Shown one piece after another: positions 51,839 through 61,657 of a stretch of 64,000 nt of DNA. The first letter of the stretch is position 1; each line of letters opens with the position of its first letter. Source of the DNA: JBGAPH01 sp046349955 (GTDB lineage Bacteria > Planctomycetota > Planctomycetia > Pirellulales > JBGAPH01); NCBI GenBank assembly GCA_046349955.1, contig JAXMBI010000009.1, forward strand, positions 1 through 64,000, written 5' to 3'. Under the pieces are notes generated by a model, which saw only the letters and a list, made by a program, of their open reading frames with translations, searched no databases and had not been told where the DNA came from. A program made the position numbers and the translations under genes.

Positions 51839-54800
51839 ATGCACGTCGACCAGTTGCGTCGCTTCCTGGAGCATCCGGACGAAGCCGCCGCCTGGTTTGG
51901 CGCCCTCGGGCTCCGCGACGTCGAAAAGGCCCAGCGCGGCCTGGCCAACATGGCGGCCCTCGGCGTGCCGCTCGATCTCCTGGCGACGATCGGCGACCAG
52001 TTGGCCGAGCATCTGCCGCGCTCGAGCGACGCCGACATGGCGCTCAACAACCTCGACCGCTTTCTGGCGGCCCAGCGCAGCCCCCTTTCGCTGGCCACGC
52101 TCTTCGAGCGCGACCGCGAGGCCCTGCCGATCCTGCTGCAAATCTTCGCCACCAGCCAGCACCTGAGCGATCTACTCGTCAGCGACAGCGAAGCCTACGA
52201 CCTGCTGCGGCTGACCGAAGGGCAGCCGGTGGGCCGCGAGGCCTTAGTGGAAGAACTCGCTGCCGAAGTCACGGCCCTGCCCGACGATCGCGCCGTGATG
52301 ACCGTGCTGCGGCGCTTCAAACGCCGCGAAACCCTGCGCATTTCCTACGGCGACATCATTCGCGGCCAACGCCTGGAAGTCGTCGCCCGGCAGATCTCGT
52401 ACCTGGCCGACGCGATTCTCGAGGCGGCCGTTCGCGCGGGCCGCCGGCGGCTCGACGAGAAGTGGGGCGTCCCCCGCCGCGCCGATGGCAAGGCCGCCCG
52501 CTTCGTCGTGTTCGCCCTCGGCAAGCTGGGGGGCGCCGAACTGAACTACTCGAGCGACATCGACCTGGTGTTCCTGTTCGACGAGGACGGCGAGACCGAC
52601 GGCCCGCGCAGCCTTTCGAACCTCGAGTACTTCGAGCGGCTGGCCCGTCAGGTGATCAAGCTCGTCGGCGAAACGACTGATCTGGGCGCCGCCTACCGCG
52701 TCGACATGCGGCTGCGGCCCGAGGGCAGCGCCGGCCCCATCGTCACCAGCCTGGAAAGCACACTGCAGTACTACGACGTGCTGGGGCGCACCTGGGAACG
52801 GCAGGCTTTTGTGAAGGCGCGGCCGGTGGCGGGCGATCTCGACCTGGGCCAAGAACTGCTCGGCCGGCTCGAGCCCTGGATTTATCGCCGCTATTTGGGC
52901 CAGGCCGACATCGCCGGCATCAAGGCCCTCAAGCGCCGCATCGAGCGCCGCAGCGTCCGCGAGGGGGCGGAAACCCGCGACGTCAAGAACGGCCACGGCG
53001 GCATTCGCGACATCGAGTTCGTGATCCAGTTCCTGCAGTTGCTCAACGGCGGCGATCTGCCGGAGCTGCGCACCTCGAACACGCTCGAGGCGATCGCCCG
53101 GCTCGAGAGCTGCGGCTGCCTGACCGACCGCGAGGCCAGCCTGCTCGAAAAGAACTACTGCTTCCTCCGCAAGGTCGAGCATCGGCTGCAGATCATGTTC
53201 GACCTGCAAACGCATTTGCTCCCCGAAGAGCCCGACGAACTGCGCAAGCTCGCGATTCGCTTGGGCTACTCCGCCGAGCGCCCCGACTCGGCCCGCGATT
53301 CCTTCGAGCAGGAATACCGCACGACGACCGAGCTCAACCGCAAGGTGCTCGACCACCTGCTGCACGACGCCTTCGACGACGAGGCCCAAACCGAGGCCGA
53401 GGTCGATCTGGTGCTCGATCCCGATCCGCCCCCCGAGCGGATCCAGGCAGTGCTCGGCCGCTATCCGTTCCGCGACGTGCCGCAGGCCTACAACAACCTG
53501 ATGGCGCTTTCCACCGAGAACATTCGTTTTCTCAGCACACGCCGCTGCCGGCACTTTCTGGCCGCTATTTCGCCGCGGCTGCTGCAGGCGATCGCCGACA
53601 CGCCCGACCCCGATTCGACGCTCGTCAGCCTGAGCCAGGTGAGCGACTCCTTGGGGGGCAAGGGGGTGTTGTGGGAGCTGTTCAGCTTCAACCCGCCCAC
53701 GTTGCGGCTGTATGTGGAGCTGTGCTCGTCGAGCCCCTACCTGTCGGGCATTCTGATCAGCAACCCCGGCATGATCGACGAACTGCTCGACAGCTTGCTG
53801 CTCGACCGGCTGCCGTCCCTCGGCTCGCTCGGGGCGACGCTGGCCGACCTGGTGCGCGGCGCCGAAGACCTCGACCCGATCCTCCACAGCTTCAAGGACG
53901 TGGAAACGCTTTCGATCGGCGTCCGCGACATCCTGGGCAAGGAAAGCATCGAAGCGACCACCGGCGCGCTCTCTGACATCGCGCAGGCCATCTTGCGGCA
54001 GATCATTTCTCACGAGTACGGGCGGCTCGTCGAGCGGCTGGGACGACCGACGATTGGCGACGGCCGCCGGCAAGGAGAGCCTGCCGAGCTCATCGTGCTG
54101 GCGATGGGCAAGTTCGGCGGCCGCGAGCTGAACTACCGCAGCGACCTGGACCTGGTATTTCTGTACGAGGCCGATGGTCCTACCGAAGTCCTGCGCCGCT
54201 CACGCCGCGGCGAAACGACCACGAATCAGCACTTCTTCAGCGAGCTGGGACAGCGGATCATGCGCGTGTGCAGCCGGCTGGGTCCGCTGGGCCGGCTCTA
54301 CGACATCGATCCGCGGCTGCGCCCCACGGGGCGCAGCGGCATTCTCACCACCTCCGTGGCCGAGTTTACTCGCTACTTCAGCGAGGGGAGCGGCCAGCTC
54401 TGGGAGCGGCAAGCGCTGTGCAAGGCGCGGGCGGTGTATGGAGAGCCGCAGGCGGTCGAGCGGGCCCTCGACGCGGTGGGCCAGGCCGCCTACGGGCCGA
54501 TCTGGCGCCCCGAGCAGGCGGCCCAAATCGCCGACATGCGGCGGCGGCTGGAGGAAAGCTCGAGCCGCCGGAACATGAAACGGGGCCCGGGCGGCATGGT
54601 CGACGTGGAATTCATCGTGCAGATGCTGCAGCTCCGCCACGGCCGCGAGTTTCCTTCGGTCCGCGTGCCCAACACGCAGGCGGCGCTGCGGTCGCTCTAC
54701 CAGGTGAGCCGCCTCGAACGGGGCGACTTCGAGTATTTGAGCGAGAGCTACAGCTTCCTCCGCAAGGTCGAAGCTCGCTTGCGGTTGATGAAGTCAGGCA

Positions 54801-54949
54801 CGCGGGGCGATCTGCCGGACGACCCGCAAGAGTTGGCCAAACTCTCGCGGTTGGTCGGCTACCGCTCCACGGAAGCGCTCTTAGCCGACTACGAGCGGTA
54901 CACGGAAGAAAACCGCCGCCGCTTTCGGCAGATCTTTGCGATCGAGTAG
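51839..54949 (+). CDS. glnE: Bifunctional glutamine synthetase adenylyltransferase/adenylyl-removing enzyme GlnE
   Basis: This 1036-residue enzyme modifies glutamine synthetase in response to nitrogen status. Two nucleotidyltransferase domains are clear: LGKLGGAELNYSSDIDLVFL (about 229-250) and MGKFGGRELNYRSDLDLVFL (about 755-780). Each is followed by a helical GlnE domain with a GHGGIRDIEFVIQ- or GPGGMVDVEFIVQ-type segment. It is longer than the E. coli protein (about 946), with extra N-terminal length. glnA and glnB are not in this window. Confidence 0.95.
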   Translation: MHVDQLRRFLEHPDEAAAWFGALGLRDVEKAQRGLANMAALGVPLDLLATIGDQLAEHLPRSSDADMALNNLDRFLAAQRSPLSLATLFERDREALPILLQIFATSQHLSDLLVSDSEAYDLLRLTEGQPVGREALVEELAAEVTALPDDRAVMTVLRRFKRRETLRISYGDIIRGQRLEVVARQISYLADAILEAAVRAGRRRLDEKWGVPRRADGKAARFVVFALGKLGGAELNYSSDIDLVFLFDEDGETDGPRSLSNLEYFERLARQVIKLVGETTDLGAAYRVDMRLRPEGSAGPIVTSLESTLQYYDVLGRTWERQAFVKARPVAGDLDLGQELLGRLEPWIYRRYLGQADIAGIKALKRRIERRSVREGAETRDVKNGHGGIRDIEFVIQFLQLLNGGDLPELRTSNTLEAIARLESCGCLTDREASLLEKNYCFLRKVEHRLQIMFDLQTHLLPEEPDELRKLAIRLGYSAERPDSARDSFEQEYRTTTELNRKVLDHLLHDAFDDEAQTEAEVDLVLDPDPPPERIQAVLGRYPFRDVPQAYNNLMALSTENIRFLSTRRCRHFLAAISPRLLQAIADTPDPDSTLVSLSQVSDSLGGKGVLWELFSFNPPTLRLYVELCSSSPYLSGILISNPGMIDELLDSLLLDRLPSLGSLGATLADLVRGAEDLDPILHSFKDVETLSIGVRDILGKESIEATTGALSDIAQAILRQIISHEYGRLVERLGRPTIGDGRRQGEPAELIVLAMGKFGGRELNYRSDLDLVFLYEADGPTEVLRRSRRGETTTNQHFFSELGQRIMRVCSRLGPLGRLYDIDPRLRPTGRSGILTTSVAEFTRYFSEGSGQLWERQALCKARAVYGEPQAVERALDAVGQAAYGPIWRPEQAAQIADMRRRLEESSSRRNMKRGPGGMVDVEFIVQMLQLRHGREFPSVRVPNTQAALRSLYQVSRLERGDFEYLSESYSFLRKVEARLRLMKSGTRGDLPDDPQELAKLSRLVGYRSTEALLADYERYTEENRRRFRQIFAIE

Positions 54950-55056
54950 CGGGCTCTCGTAGCAGGCACACTCCTGCGTGCCGTGAGCTGAGCCCCGGAT
55001 AGCGCCGACCTTCGCGACTGGCGGCATCGCTTTCCGCGACCGGCGCCGTGCATCAA

Positions 55057-55094
55057 CAAAACAAGCCTGCCTGGAGGTTTCCCTCCAGGCAGGC
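55057..55094 (-). terminator. Rho-independent terminator after the cysteine-rich protein gene
   Basis: A perfect 13-bp stem (GCCTGCCTGGAGG and complement, loop of four) is followed on the minus strand by TTGTTTTG. It lies about 36 bases after the stop at 55130 and also sits downstream of glnE on the other strand. Confidence 0.88.
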
Positions 55095-55129
55095 TCGAGA
55101 TCAATCATCAGGCGCTAGCCGCCGCCGGA

Positions 55130-55924
55130 CTAGCGACCGCGGACCACGCGACCGCTGGTTTGCACCACGGTCCGCTTCCGCTGGATCGACGCCGAGGGAT
55201 CCGGCATCGGGGCGGGGGGAACCGGGGCCGCATCACCCTCGACCGCCGCGGCCGGGGCGGGGGCAGCCGAGCCGCCACCGCAGGTCGAGCAGGTCGAGCA
55301 GGCCGGTTGGCAGCAGCTCTTCTTGGCATGGCAGCCATGCTTCTTGAAGAGGTTGGCGAACAGGCCGCCATGGCACTTCTTCTTGCAGCACGAGCCGCAC
55401 GAGCTGCCGCAGGCCGGAGCCGAGCAGCAGGTTGGGGCGGCTTCGCAGCAGGTCGGAGCGGCTTCGCAGCAAGCGGGCTCGCAGGCCGGGGCGGCGCAGC
55501 AGGTCTGCTCGCAGGCCGGAGCGGCGCAGCACGAGGTCTGGCAGCAGCTCGACTTGCAGCCATGGTCGAACAGACCATGCAGGTGGGCGAACAGGCCGCC
55601 GTGGCAGGACTTCTTGCAGCACGAGCTGCCGCACGAGCTTCCGCAAGCGGGAGCTTCGCAGCAGGTCGGGGCCGCCTCGCAGCAGGCGGGCTCACAAGCC
55701 GGGGCTTCGCAGCAAGCCGGTTCGCAAGCGGGGGCCTCGCAGCAAGTGGGTTCGCAGGCCGGAGCTGCACAGCAGCTCGGCTCGGGGGCACAACAGCTCG
55801 GCTGGCAACAGCTGCCGCCGTGGGTGTTCAGGCCGAGCATGCGATCCAAGAGCTCGAAGCCGAAGCTCTGGCCGCACAGGCCTACGCTCACCACAAGCGC
55901 ACCAAAAACCATGTTCCACTTCAT
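55130..55924 (-). CDS. Secreted cysteine-rich repeat protein
   Basis: This 264-residue protein has a signal peptide (MKWNMVFGALVVSVGLCGQS, cleavage near residue 23). The region from about 35 to 210 carries nearly all of some 49 cysteines in tandem CCEAPACEPA-like units. Two HGGLFAHLHGLFDHGC / HGGLFANLFKKHGC segments split the repeats. The C-terminal tail is Pro/Ala-rich and ends in basic residues (RKRTVVQTSGRVVRGR). ATG 55924 has AGGAG eleven bases upstream. A cross-linked or metal-binding surface protein is plausible; no homology was established. Confidence 0.8.
   Translation of the reverse strand: MKWNMVFGALVVSVGLCGQSFGFELLDRMLGLNTHGGSCCQPSCCAPEPSCCAAPACEPTCCEAPACEPACCEAPACEPACCEAAPTCCEAPACGSSCGSSCCKKSCHGGLFAHLHGLFDHGCKSSCCQTSCCAAPACEQTCCAAPACEPACCEAAPTCCEAAPTCCSAPACGSSCGSCCKKKCHGGLFANLFKKHGCHAKKSCCQPACSTCSTCGGGSAAPAPAAAVEGDAAPVPPAPMPDPSASIQRKRTVVQTSGRVVRGR
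55434..55790 (-). repeat. Tandem codon-level repeats encoding Cys-Cys-Glu-Ala-Pro units
   Basis: Units of about 15-30 bases encoding CCEAPACEPA and close variants recur in two blocks inside the cysteine-rich gene. Near-identity of adjacent units suggests expansion by slippage or recombination, and length may vary between strains. Confidence 0.7.
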
Positions 55925-56605
55925 CGAGCAACGTCTCCTGTACGAAGGGCTGCGGCGCCTTGCACTTCCCCAGCCGGCGGAACCGACGCCTCGGCCATGC
56001 CCCACAGGGGTTAGGTCGACAACGTGGCACACTTGCGGCGAGCGCCCTGTAGGACTGGCAGGGAGTCGGGGGTGTGTTGTTTGGCGTAGTGCCAGGTGGG
56101 AAAGTCAGGCGGGCCGTCAGCTCTCACGGTCAACTGCGTCAGGACCAGTCGAGCCACTCCATGACTCGAACAATCCGATCCGGTTCCCTGACGCGCTCTC
56201 GAACGCACCCTGCGGCGCGTTGTTCTCGTTGAGCGACACTGCAGGTATCGGCTGACCCGAAGAAGTGCCTTGAGAGGCCAAAAGTAATTTTCAGCAAATG
56301 GGTTACGGCTCTTGTTGGGAAGAGCTTGCCGGGGGCGTAAACTTGAACGACGGTGACGGTTGCAAGCACTCCCTGGAAGCTCAATGGGCCCGCATCCCTT
56401 CGCCAATCGGCAAGGCCAAGCCGGGGCCGAGGCGGTTTGCCGATGCGCGAGACTGTAACGTCGCGCGCCAAGCCTTTCGCAACCCGAAGCCTTGCTGGCG
56501 GACTTCGCGTTCCGCCGGACGCCATCAACGGAGAAGGGGGGCCCAACGGCCTGCGGGCGGGCTGCCAACTCACTCCGCAGCGCTGCAACGATCGCCGGCT
56601 CAGGG
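55925..56605. other. Intergenic region upstream of the cysteine-rich gene
   Basis: This long gap has patches less GC-rich than the coding regions. It lies between two minus-strand genes and presumably carries the promoter of the cysteine-rich gene. Open frames cross it but look non-coding. I found no clear promoter pair, repeat or RNA. Confidence 0.5.
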
Positions 56606-57556
56606 CTACCCCTGCGCAAAGCGGTCGATCTCTTGCAGTTCTTCGGAGCTGAGCCGGAACTCGGCGGCGCCGGCGATCCCCTCGACCTGTTCCGGCCGCC
56701 GCGCCCCCACGATCGCCCCGCTGACGGCCGGGTTGCGCAGCGTCCAGGCGATCGCAGCCTCCCCCGTCGTGCGGCCATGCCGAGCGGCGATCTGCCCGAG
56801 CAGCTCGGCCAGCGCCAAGTTGCGCGAGAGCCGAGGCTCCTGGAATTCAGGGCTCTTGCGCCGCCAATCGTCGGGCGGAAAGTGGGCCGCCCGTTCCTTG
56901 GTCATGGCGCCCGTCAGCAGCCCCGACATCATCGGGGCGTAGACGATCACGCCGATTCCGTGCTCCAAGCAATAGGGGAGCACTTCGGACTCGACCTGTG
57001 GGCGGACCAGCGAGTAGGGGGGCTGGAGCGAGTCTACGGGGGCGACCGCCCTGGCTCGCTCGAGCTGCGCTACGTTGAAGTTCGAAACGCCGATGTAACG
57101 GACCTTGCCCTCGCGTTTCAGCTCGGCCAGCGTTCCCCAGCCCTCCTCGAGCTGTTCTTCAGGCATGGGCCAGTGAAGCTGGTAGAGGTCGATCGCTTCG
57201 AGCTCGAGCCGCCGCAGGCTGGCCTCCAATTCCTTGCGGATCGACTCGCCCTTGAGGCTACGGAAGATTTTGCCTTGGTCGTCCCAGAGCATCGAGCACT
57301 TGGTGAACACCAGGGGACGCGGGTCGCGCCCCGCGATCGCCTGGCCGACGACTTCCTCGGAGTGCCCCAGGCCGTAGATGGCGGCGGTGTCGATCCAATT
57401 GATGCCCAAGTCGAGGGCGCGGTGGATCGCAGCAATCGACTCGCGGTCGTCCTGGGGACCCCAGGCGAATTCCCAACCGCCCCCTCCCGCCGCCCAACTG
57501 CCAAAGCCAATGGGCGTGATCCAGAGGTCGGTGCGCCCGAGCGGTCGCTTTTCCAT
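56606..57556 (-). CDS. Aldo/keto reductase
   Basis: This 316-residue NADPH-dependent reductase of the TIM-barrel AKR family has the catalytic tetrad: Asp56 and Tyr61 (DTAAIYG), Lys86 (FTKCS) and His128 (QLHWP). The coenzyme-binding end reads GAIVGARRPEQVE. It is the last gene of a minus-strand group after an esterase-like protein. It may reduce a sugar or small aldehyde; the substrate is unknown. Confidence 0.93.
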   Translation of the reverse strand: MEKRPLGRTDLWITPIGFGSWAAGGGGWEFAWGPQDDRESIAAIHRALDLGINWIDTAAIYGLGHSEEVVGQAIAGRDPRPLVFTKCSMLWDDQGKIFRSLKGESIRKELEASLRRLELEAIDLYQLHWPMPEEQLEEGWGTLAELKREGKVRYIGVSNFNVAQLERARAVAPVDSLQPPYSLVRPQVESEVLPYCLEHGIGVIVYAPMMSGLLTGAMTKERAAHFPPDDWRRKSPEFQEPRLSRNLALAELLGQIAARHGRTTGEAAIAWTLRNPAVSGAIVGARRPEQVEGIAGAAEFRLSSEELQEIDRFAQG

Positions 57557-57614
57557 GGCTGCTGTCCCTTTTCCTGACTAAGAGCTAACGGATGGCTCAA
57601 ATTATGCGACCAGC

Positions 57615-60380
57615 CTAATCCTTGGCGGCCTGGCGCGTGACGATGGGGACGTAGCCAATCTCCAGGCCTGGGGGCGGCGTGACGACGACCCCCGGATCAA
57701 GGTCGGCGAGCCTCCCGACGGTCGGCGGAGGCAGATATTCGCGATCCTTGGTCCAATGCTTGTGCAGCAGTTCCACCCGTTTTTGCATGGCCTCGCGCTC
57801 CGCAGCCGTGAGATCGGCGTTCAGCAAGGCAGGCTGATCCGCGAAGCGGTACCAATAGTAGGTGACGACGCTGCCGTCGCCGAGCGTCGCTTCGAATGGT
57901 CCCGCCGCCGGTCCTGGCTGCTTCCAAACACTTTCCGCCTCCTCCGGCGTCACGTAGGGCGTCCGGTCGGCGCCGAGTCGCTGCGGAAAATCGACGCCCG
58001 CTAGGCCGGTTTCGGCGGGCACTTCGCGCCCCTTCACCGCCCCCCAGCGCGACTGGCCGCTCGTGTCGGTCTCCAAGCGGTAGTACTCGGGCAAAGTGAC
58101 GAGCGAACCGTTGTTGGAAACGGCCTCCTTCGCCCACTTGTAACCGTAGGTGGTCTCGTCGAGCGCGGTCGGCGTGGCGAACGAACTCCAGGCGAGCGGC
58201 GTCTTGCGGTCGTTGGGCGTGTCGGGCAAATAGATTTCCCAAGTGGCGCCGCCCCCGCCTTGGAACACGTGGACGGCGGATTCCCGGGCGTCGATCTTCC
58301 CAGACGCCGGCTTCCCGCCTGCGAACCACGCCTGCACGTCGTCCCACAGCGCGGCCCGCTTGTAGGCCGTAATGCGGTGGATGAGCGGCGCGTCTCCGTC
58401 GGCTCTCGCGGGGAAGCGTGTGGGGGCGACTCGGGCGTAGGTGGCGCCGTGTGGGGCGTTCGAGATATAGGCCGGAATGTGCTGCGTCTCCATCTGCACG
58501 GCCTTGTTGGGCTCAGACGGCCGGCTGTCGAGGAAGAGCCCGCCCAGCTTCGGGTCCTCGACCGACGGCCGGGACCAAAAGTACGGCAAGAAGCACGTCA
58601 CAGGTCCTTTGAAGTTGCCGGTGTTCAAAAACAGCGTCCAGCACTGATCGCCCGTCGGCACGTCCTTCCCTGCGGTCGTTTTCTTCGGAGTTGCAAGGGG
58701 CAGCGGCAAGTACCCATAGCCGAACAATTCGCCGGAGACCCCCTGTTTCAGATTGAGCCCGTCGGGCGGCCAGAGCACCCACGGGCTGAGCTGTGCAATG
58801 GCGTAGTGGCCGGCGGGCTTGGACCAGTCGCGGCCTTTGCCGGCGCCGGGACCGTTCGCCCACTCGACGAAGTTGAGCGCGACTCCACCCATGATGAATT
58901 TCGGGGTCGGGGTGGCAAATCGAGTGTCGCGCCACCAGCCGAGCCCCCCTTCGATGTCGGAGTAATGCTCCTTGGGACCTTGACCGTCGAACTGTGCGAA
59001 CATCCAGGTGCCGAACAAGCCGCTCTGGAATTCTTGCCCGGGATAGTTCTTCAGCAGCGGCCACGCCGCCACATACAGCGAAAAGCCTGCGTTGAACGAC
59101 TTGTCCACTTTTTCATGCGGCACGAGCAGGTAACCGGCCATTTCCGCTTGTCGGGGCAAGTTGCCCTTCGCCGGCACGAGAGCATCGGCGAACGCCGCGC
59201 CGATCGGCGCCAGGATCTTCGCGGCGCCGAGGTAGTGGTAGCCGCCGTTCGAAACGCCGGCGGCCAATCGCTGCGACTCTTCCGCAGTGAATCGCTCGGA
59301 GACTGCTTTCTTCCGAGCGGCGTCTTTCGCCTCTTCGTCGAGCTGCGGATTCTTCTCGAACTCTTGGTTCAGCTTGTGTTCGAGTTCCTCCCTCCGCTGA
59401 GCAAGGGCGTCCAGGTCGTCGTCCCAGAACCTCGACGTTTCTACGGTCAGTACGTTCCCCTGGAATTCCGGCAGCGACGCCGGGACCCTCTGGGCCTGGC
59501 GGAAATGCATCTGCGGGGCCTGCTTCCCCTCCTTGTCGCCGCCGATCCCCATGACGCCGATGACGAACGGCAGCTTCGGCGCCGACAAATCCTTCCGCAC
59601 GTCGCGGACCAGATGGCCGAGCAGTTCAGCATACTCGCCGTACCCGCCGGGCTGCATTTGGTTGGGGTAGGACATGCCGTCCACGTAGTCGTTGAAGCCC
59701 TGAAACCAGACGAAGCCGGCCAACTCATATCCTTGAGCCGGATCGTAGTCGGGCACGACCCGTTTGATGTCCCTAAGGACCATTTTCACGTGATCGATCA
59801 TGTGGCGATAGAACACGCCGTTCAACTCGCGATTCTGCCGGGCCGCTTCTTGCTCCGGATCGAGGCCCATCTCCTTCCAGCGCTGCCGGAAGTGTTCGCC
59901 GAAAACGCGATCTCCGGCGCTAGGGGGCCGAAAATCGGTCATGAGGCTCCGTCCGCCCCAGGCCGTCTTGATGATGAGGATTGGCCCCTCGAGCCGCTTC
60001 TCCAGCGTGAGGCCGAACGTGAACTCCGGACCAATCTTATCTTCCGGAGCGCCGTAGCCGGCCGTCAGCTTGCCGTGCCGCTCGCGCAGATCCGAATAGG
60101 CGTCTCCCAGGCACCCGATCGAGGAGATCCAGACGCGGTCGCAAACCTTGGGTCTGCCATCGCTGCCGCGCATCTGCTGAAGGAGCGGAGCGGTTTGCGG
60201 GTCGTCGGCCAATGAATCGAACGTCGCAATGCTGGCGTGTCCCTGCATGTTCGACTGCCCCGCCAGAATGAACACCTGGAGGGGCCCGGCGGCGTTCCCT
60301 TGGGCGAACACCTGCCCCGCGTGCCCGATGGCCACGACCGCCGCCAGCATGATTGCTGTGGCCACTGTGCGAAACTGCAT
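57615..60380 (-). CDS. Large secreted SGNH/sialate O-acetylesterase-like protein
   Basis: This 921-residue protein has a signal peptide (residues 1-27, ending GQVFAQ). An SGNH-type esterase domain begins with FILAGQSNMQGHAS (nucleophile Ser43) and contains IIKTAWGGRSL and VWFQGFNDYVDG, the block pattern of sialate O-acetylesterase/SASA enzymes. The C-terminal half has no recognised domain but includes WEIYLPDTPNDRK. It probably removes acetyl groups from a sugar polymer outside the cytoplasm. ATG 60380 is preceded by AGAGG. Confidence 0.85.
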   Translation of the reverse strand: MQFRTVATAIMLAAVVAIGHAGQVFAQGNAAGPLQVFILAGQSNMQGHASIATFDSLADDPQTAPLLQQMRGSDGRPKVCDRVWISSIGCLGDAYSDLRERHGKLTAGYGAPEDKIGPEFTFGLTLEKRLEGPILIIKTAWGGRSLMTDFRPPSAGDRVFGEHFRQRWKEMGLDPEQEAARQNRELNGVFYRHMIDHVKMVLRDIKRVVPDYDPAQGYELAGFVWFQGFNDYVDGMSYPNQMQPGGYGEYAELLGHLVRDVRKDLSAPKLPFVIGVMGIGGDKEGKQAPQMHFRQAQRVPASLPEFQGNVLTVETSRFWDDDLDALAQRREELEHKLNQEFEKNPQLDEEAKDAARKKAVSERFTAEESQRLAAGVSNGGYHYLGAAKILAPIGAAFADALVPAKGNLPRQAEMAGYLLVPHEKVDKSFNAGFSLYVAAWPLLKNYPGQEFQSGLFGTWMFAQFDGQGPKEHYSDIEGGLGWWRDTRFATPTPKFIMGGVALNFVEWANGPGAGKGRDWSKPAGHYAIAQLSPWVLWPPDGLNLKQGVSGELFGYGYLPLPLATPKKTTAGKDVPTGDQCWTLFLNTGNFKGPVTCFLPYFWSRPSVEDPKLGGLFLDSRPSEPNKAVQMETQHIPAYISNAPHGATYARVAPTRFPARADGDAPLIHRITAYKRAALWDDVQAWFAGGKPASGKIDARESAVHVFQGGGGATWEIYLPDTPNDRKTPLAWSSFATPTALDETTYGYKWAKEAVSNNGSLVTLPEYYRLETDTSGQSRWGAVKGREVPAETGLAGVDFPQRLGADRTPYVTPEEAESVWKQPGPAAGPFEATLGDGSVVTYYWYRFADQPALLNADLTAAEREAMQKRVELLHKHWTKDREYLPPPTVGRLADLDPGVVVTPPPGLEIGYVPIVTRQAAKD

Positions 60381-60506
60381 AAGAACCTCTGAGCCGAGGA
60401 AGTGACACAACACTCCCGTTACATCACCTGAAAGCTTCTCTTGCGCGGTCCGTCGCGCTGGCACGCGGCTTGGCTACGGGCGACCGGCCACGAGCTACCG
60501 GCCAAC

Positions 60507-61409
60507 TCACCGCTCCCACACATCCGCGGCAGCCACCGCTTCGGCCGCCGCCCGCTCGTCGCCGATCGGCACGCACTCGAGGCCCACGTAGTCGCGGTAG
60601 CCCAGGTCGTGGGCCTGTTTGAGCACGCGGTTGTAGTGAATCTCGCCGGTGCCCGGCTCGTGGCGGCCCGGGTGATCAGCCAACTGCAGGTAGCCCACCT
60701 GGTCGAAGCCGTCGCGGAGCCGGCCGCACAGATCCCCTTCGGTGATCTGCATGTGGTAGAGGTCCCAGTTGATCTTCACGAAGGGGGAGTTCACTTCGCG
60801 GCAAATCCGCACGGGATCGGGACTGCCGTAGAGGCAGTGCCCCTTGTGGTCGACGCGGATGTTCATGGGCTCGAGGATCAGCATGACCTCGTGCTTTTCC
60901 GCGATGGGGGCCACGCGCTTGAGGGCCGTGATGATGTTGGCGTGCATCTGAGCCTGGGTCATGCCCGGCTGGTCATTGCCGCCGACGACGGTCATCTTCC
61001 GGCAATTCAGCTTCTTGGCGGTCTGGCAGCTGGCCTCGATCTCGGCCACGACCCGCTCGTGATTCGCCGGGTCGTTCATTCCTGGCTCGAAGGGCCAGGC
61101 GGTGAACTGCGCGATCTCCAGGCCCAACTGCCGGCTCTTCTTGGCGATCGCGTCGACGTCGCGCCCGCGCCAAGGCCACAGTTCGACCGCGGGAAAGCCC
61201 AACTCGGCCGCCCGATCGAAGCGTTCGAGAAACGGAACCTTCGACCACCACATTTCGATGTTCACGGCAAACCGCGTGTTGGGCGTCTTGCCCGGCAGTG
61301 GCTTGGTCGCTGGCTTGGTGTCGGCTGCGCGCACGGCGGCAGGCGCGGCGGCGCCCGCCGCCAGAGCGGCGGTGGCCCCCAAAAAGGCGCGGCGATCGAC
61401 GTTCGACAT
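60507..61409 (-). CDS. Exported sugar isomerase/epimerase-like TIM barrel (hydroxypyruvate isomerase-like)
   Basis: This 300-residue protein has a Tat-type signal (DRRAFLGATAALAAGAAAPA). Its TIM-barrel AP-endonuclease-2/xylose isomerase-like domain contains EMWWSKVPFLERFDRAAELG, LILEPMNIRVD (metal Glu), INWDLYHMQITEGD and a late YVGLECVP. These match hydroxypyruvate isomerase and related sugar epimerases. Export through Tat is unusual for Hyi itself but common in planctomycete relatives, so the substrate is unclear. Confidence 0.85.
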   Translation of the reverse strand: MSNVDRRAFLGATAALAAGAAAPAAVRAADTKPATKPLPGKTPNTRFAVNIEMWWSKVPFLERFDRAAELGFPAVELWPWRGRDVDAIAKKSRQLGLEIAQFTAWPFEPGMNDPANHERVVAEIEASCQTAKKLNCRKMTVVGGNDQPGMTQAQMHANIITALKRVAPIAEKHEVMLILEPMNIRVDHKGHCLYGSPDPVRICREVNSPFVKINWDLYHMQITEGDLCGRLRDGFDQVGYLQLADHPGRHEPGTGEIHYNRVLKQAHDLGYRDYVGLECVPIGDERAAAEAVAAADVWER

Positions 61410-61657
61410 GGAAAACTCGCTCGAGGAGGGCGGTGGAAGGATCGCGGTTGCGAAGCCGCGGAGCTTGGGTAGGGACTGCCGATTATAGCCGACGGCGGAA
61501 AACGTTGCCCATGTTTCCGGCCAGCCGCGCCCGTTTCAGGCGGAACCCTCGTCACAGCCGATTTCTTTTCTCACGGGCGGCGATCCGGGTCTCGCGCAAG
61601 CCGGCCATTGCCTGCCGCCCCTGCCTGCCTCTCACGAATCCTTTCAGGGATGCCGCC

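Noticed and set aside
56139..56588. Minus-strand open frame of about 149 codons in a long gap
   Set aside because: Arg/Pro-rich and low complexity with no start context; it looks like chance open frame in GC-rich DNA.
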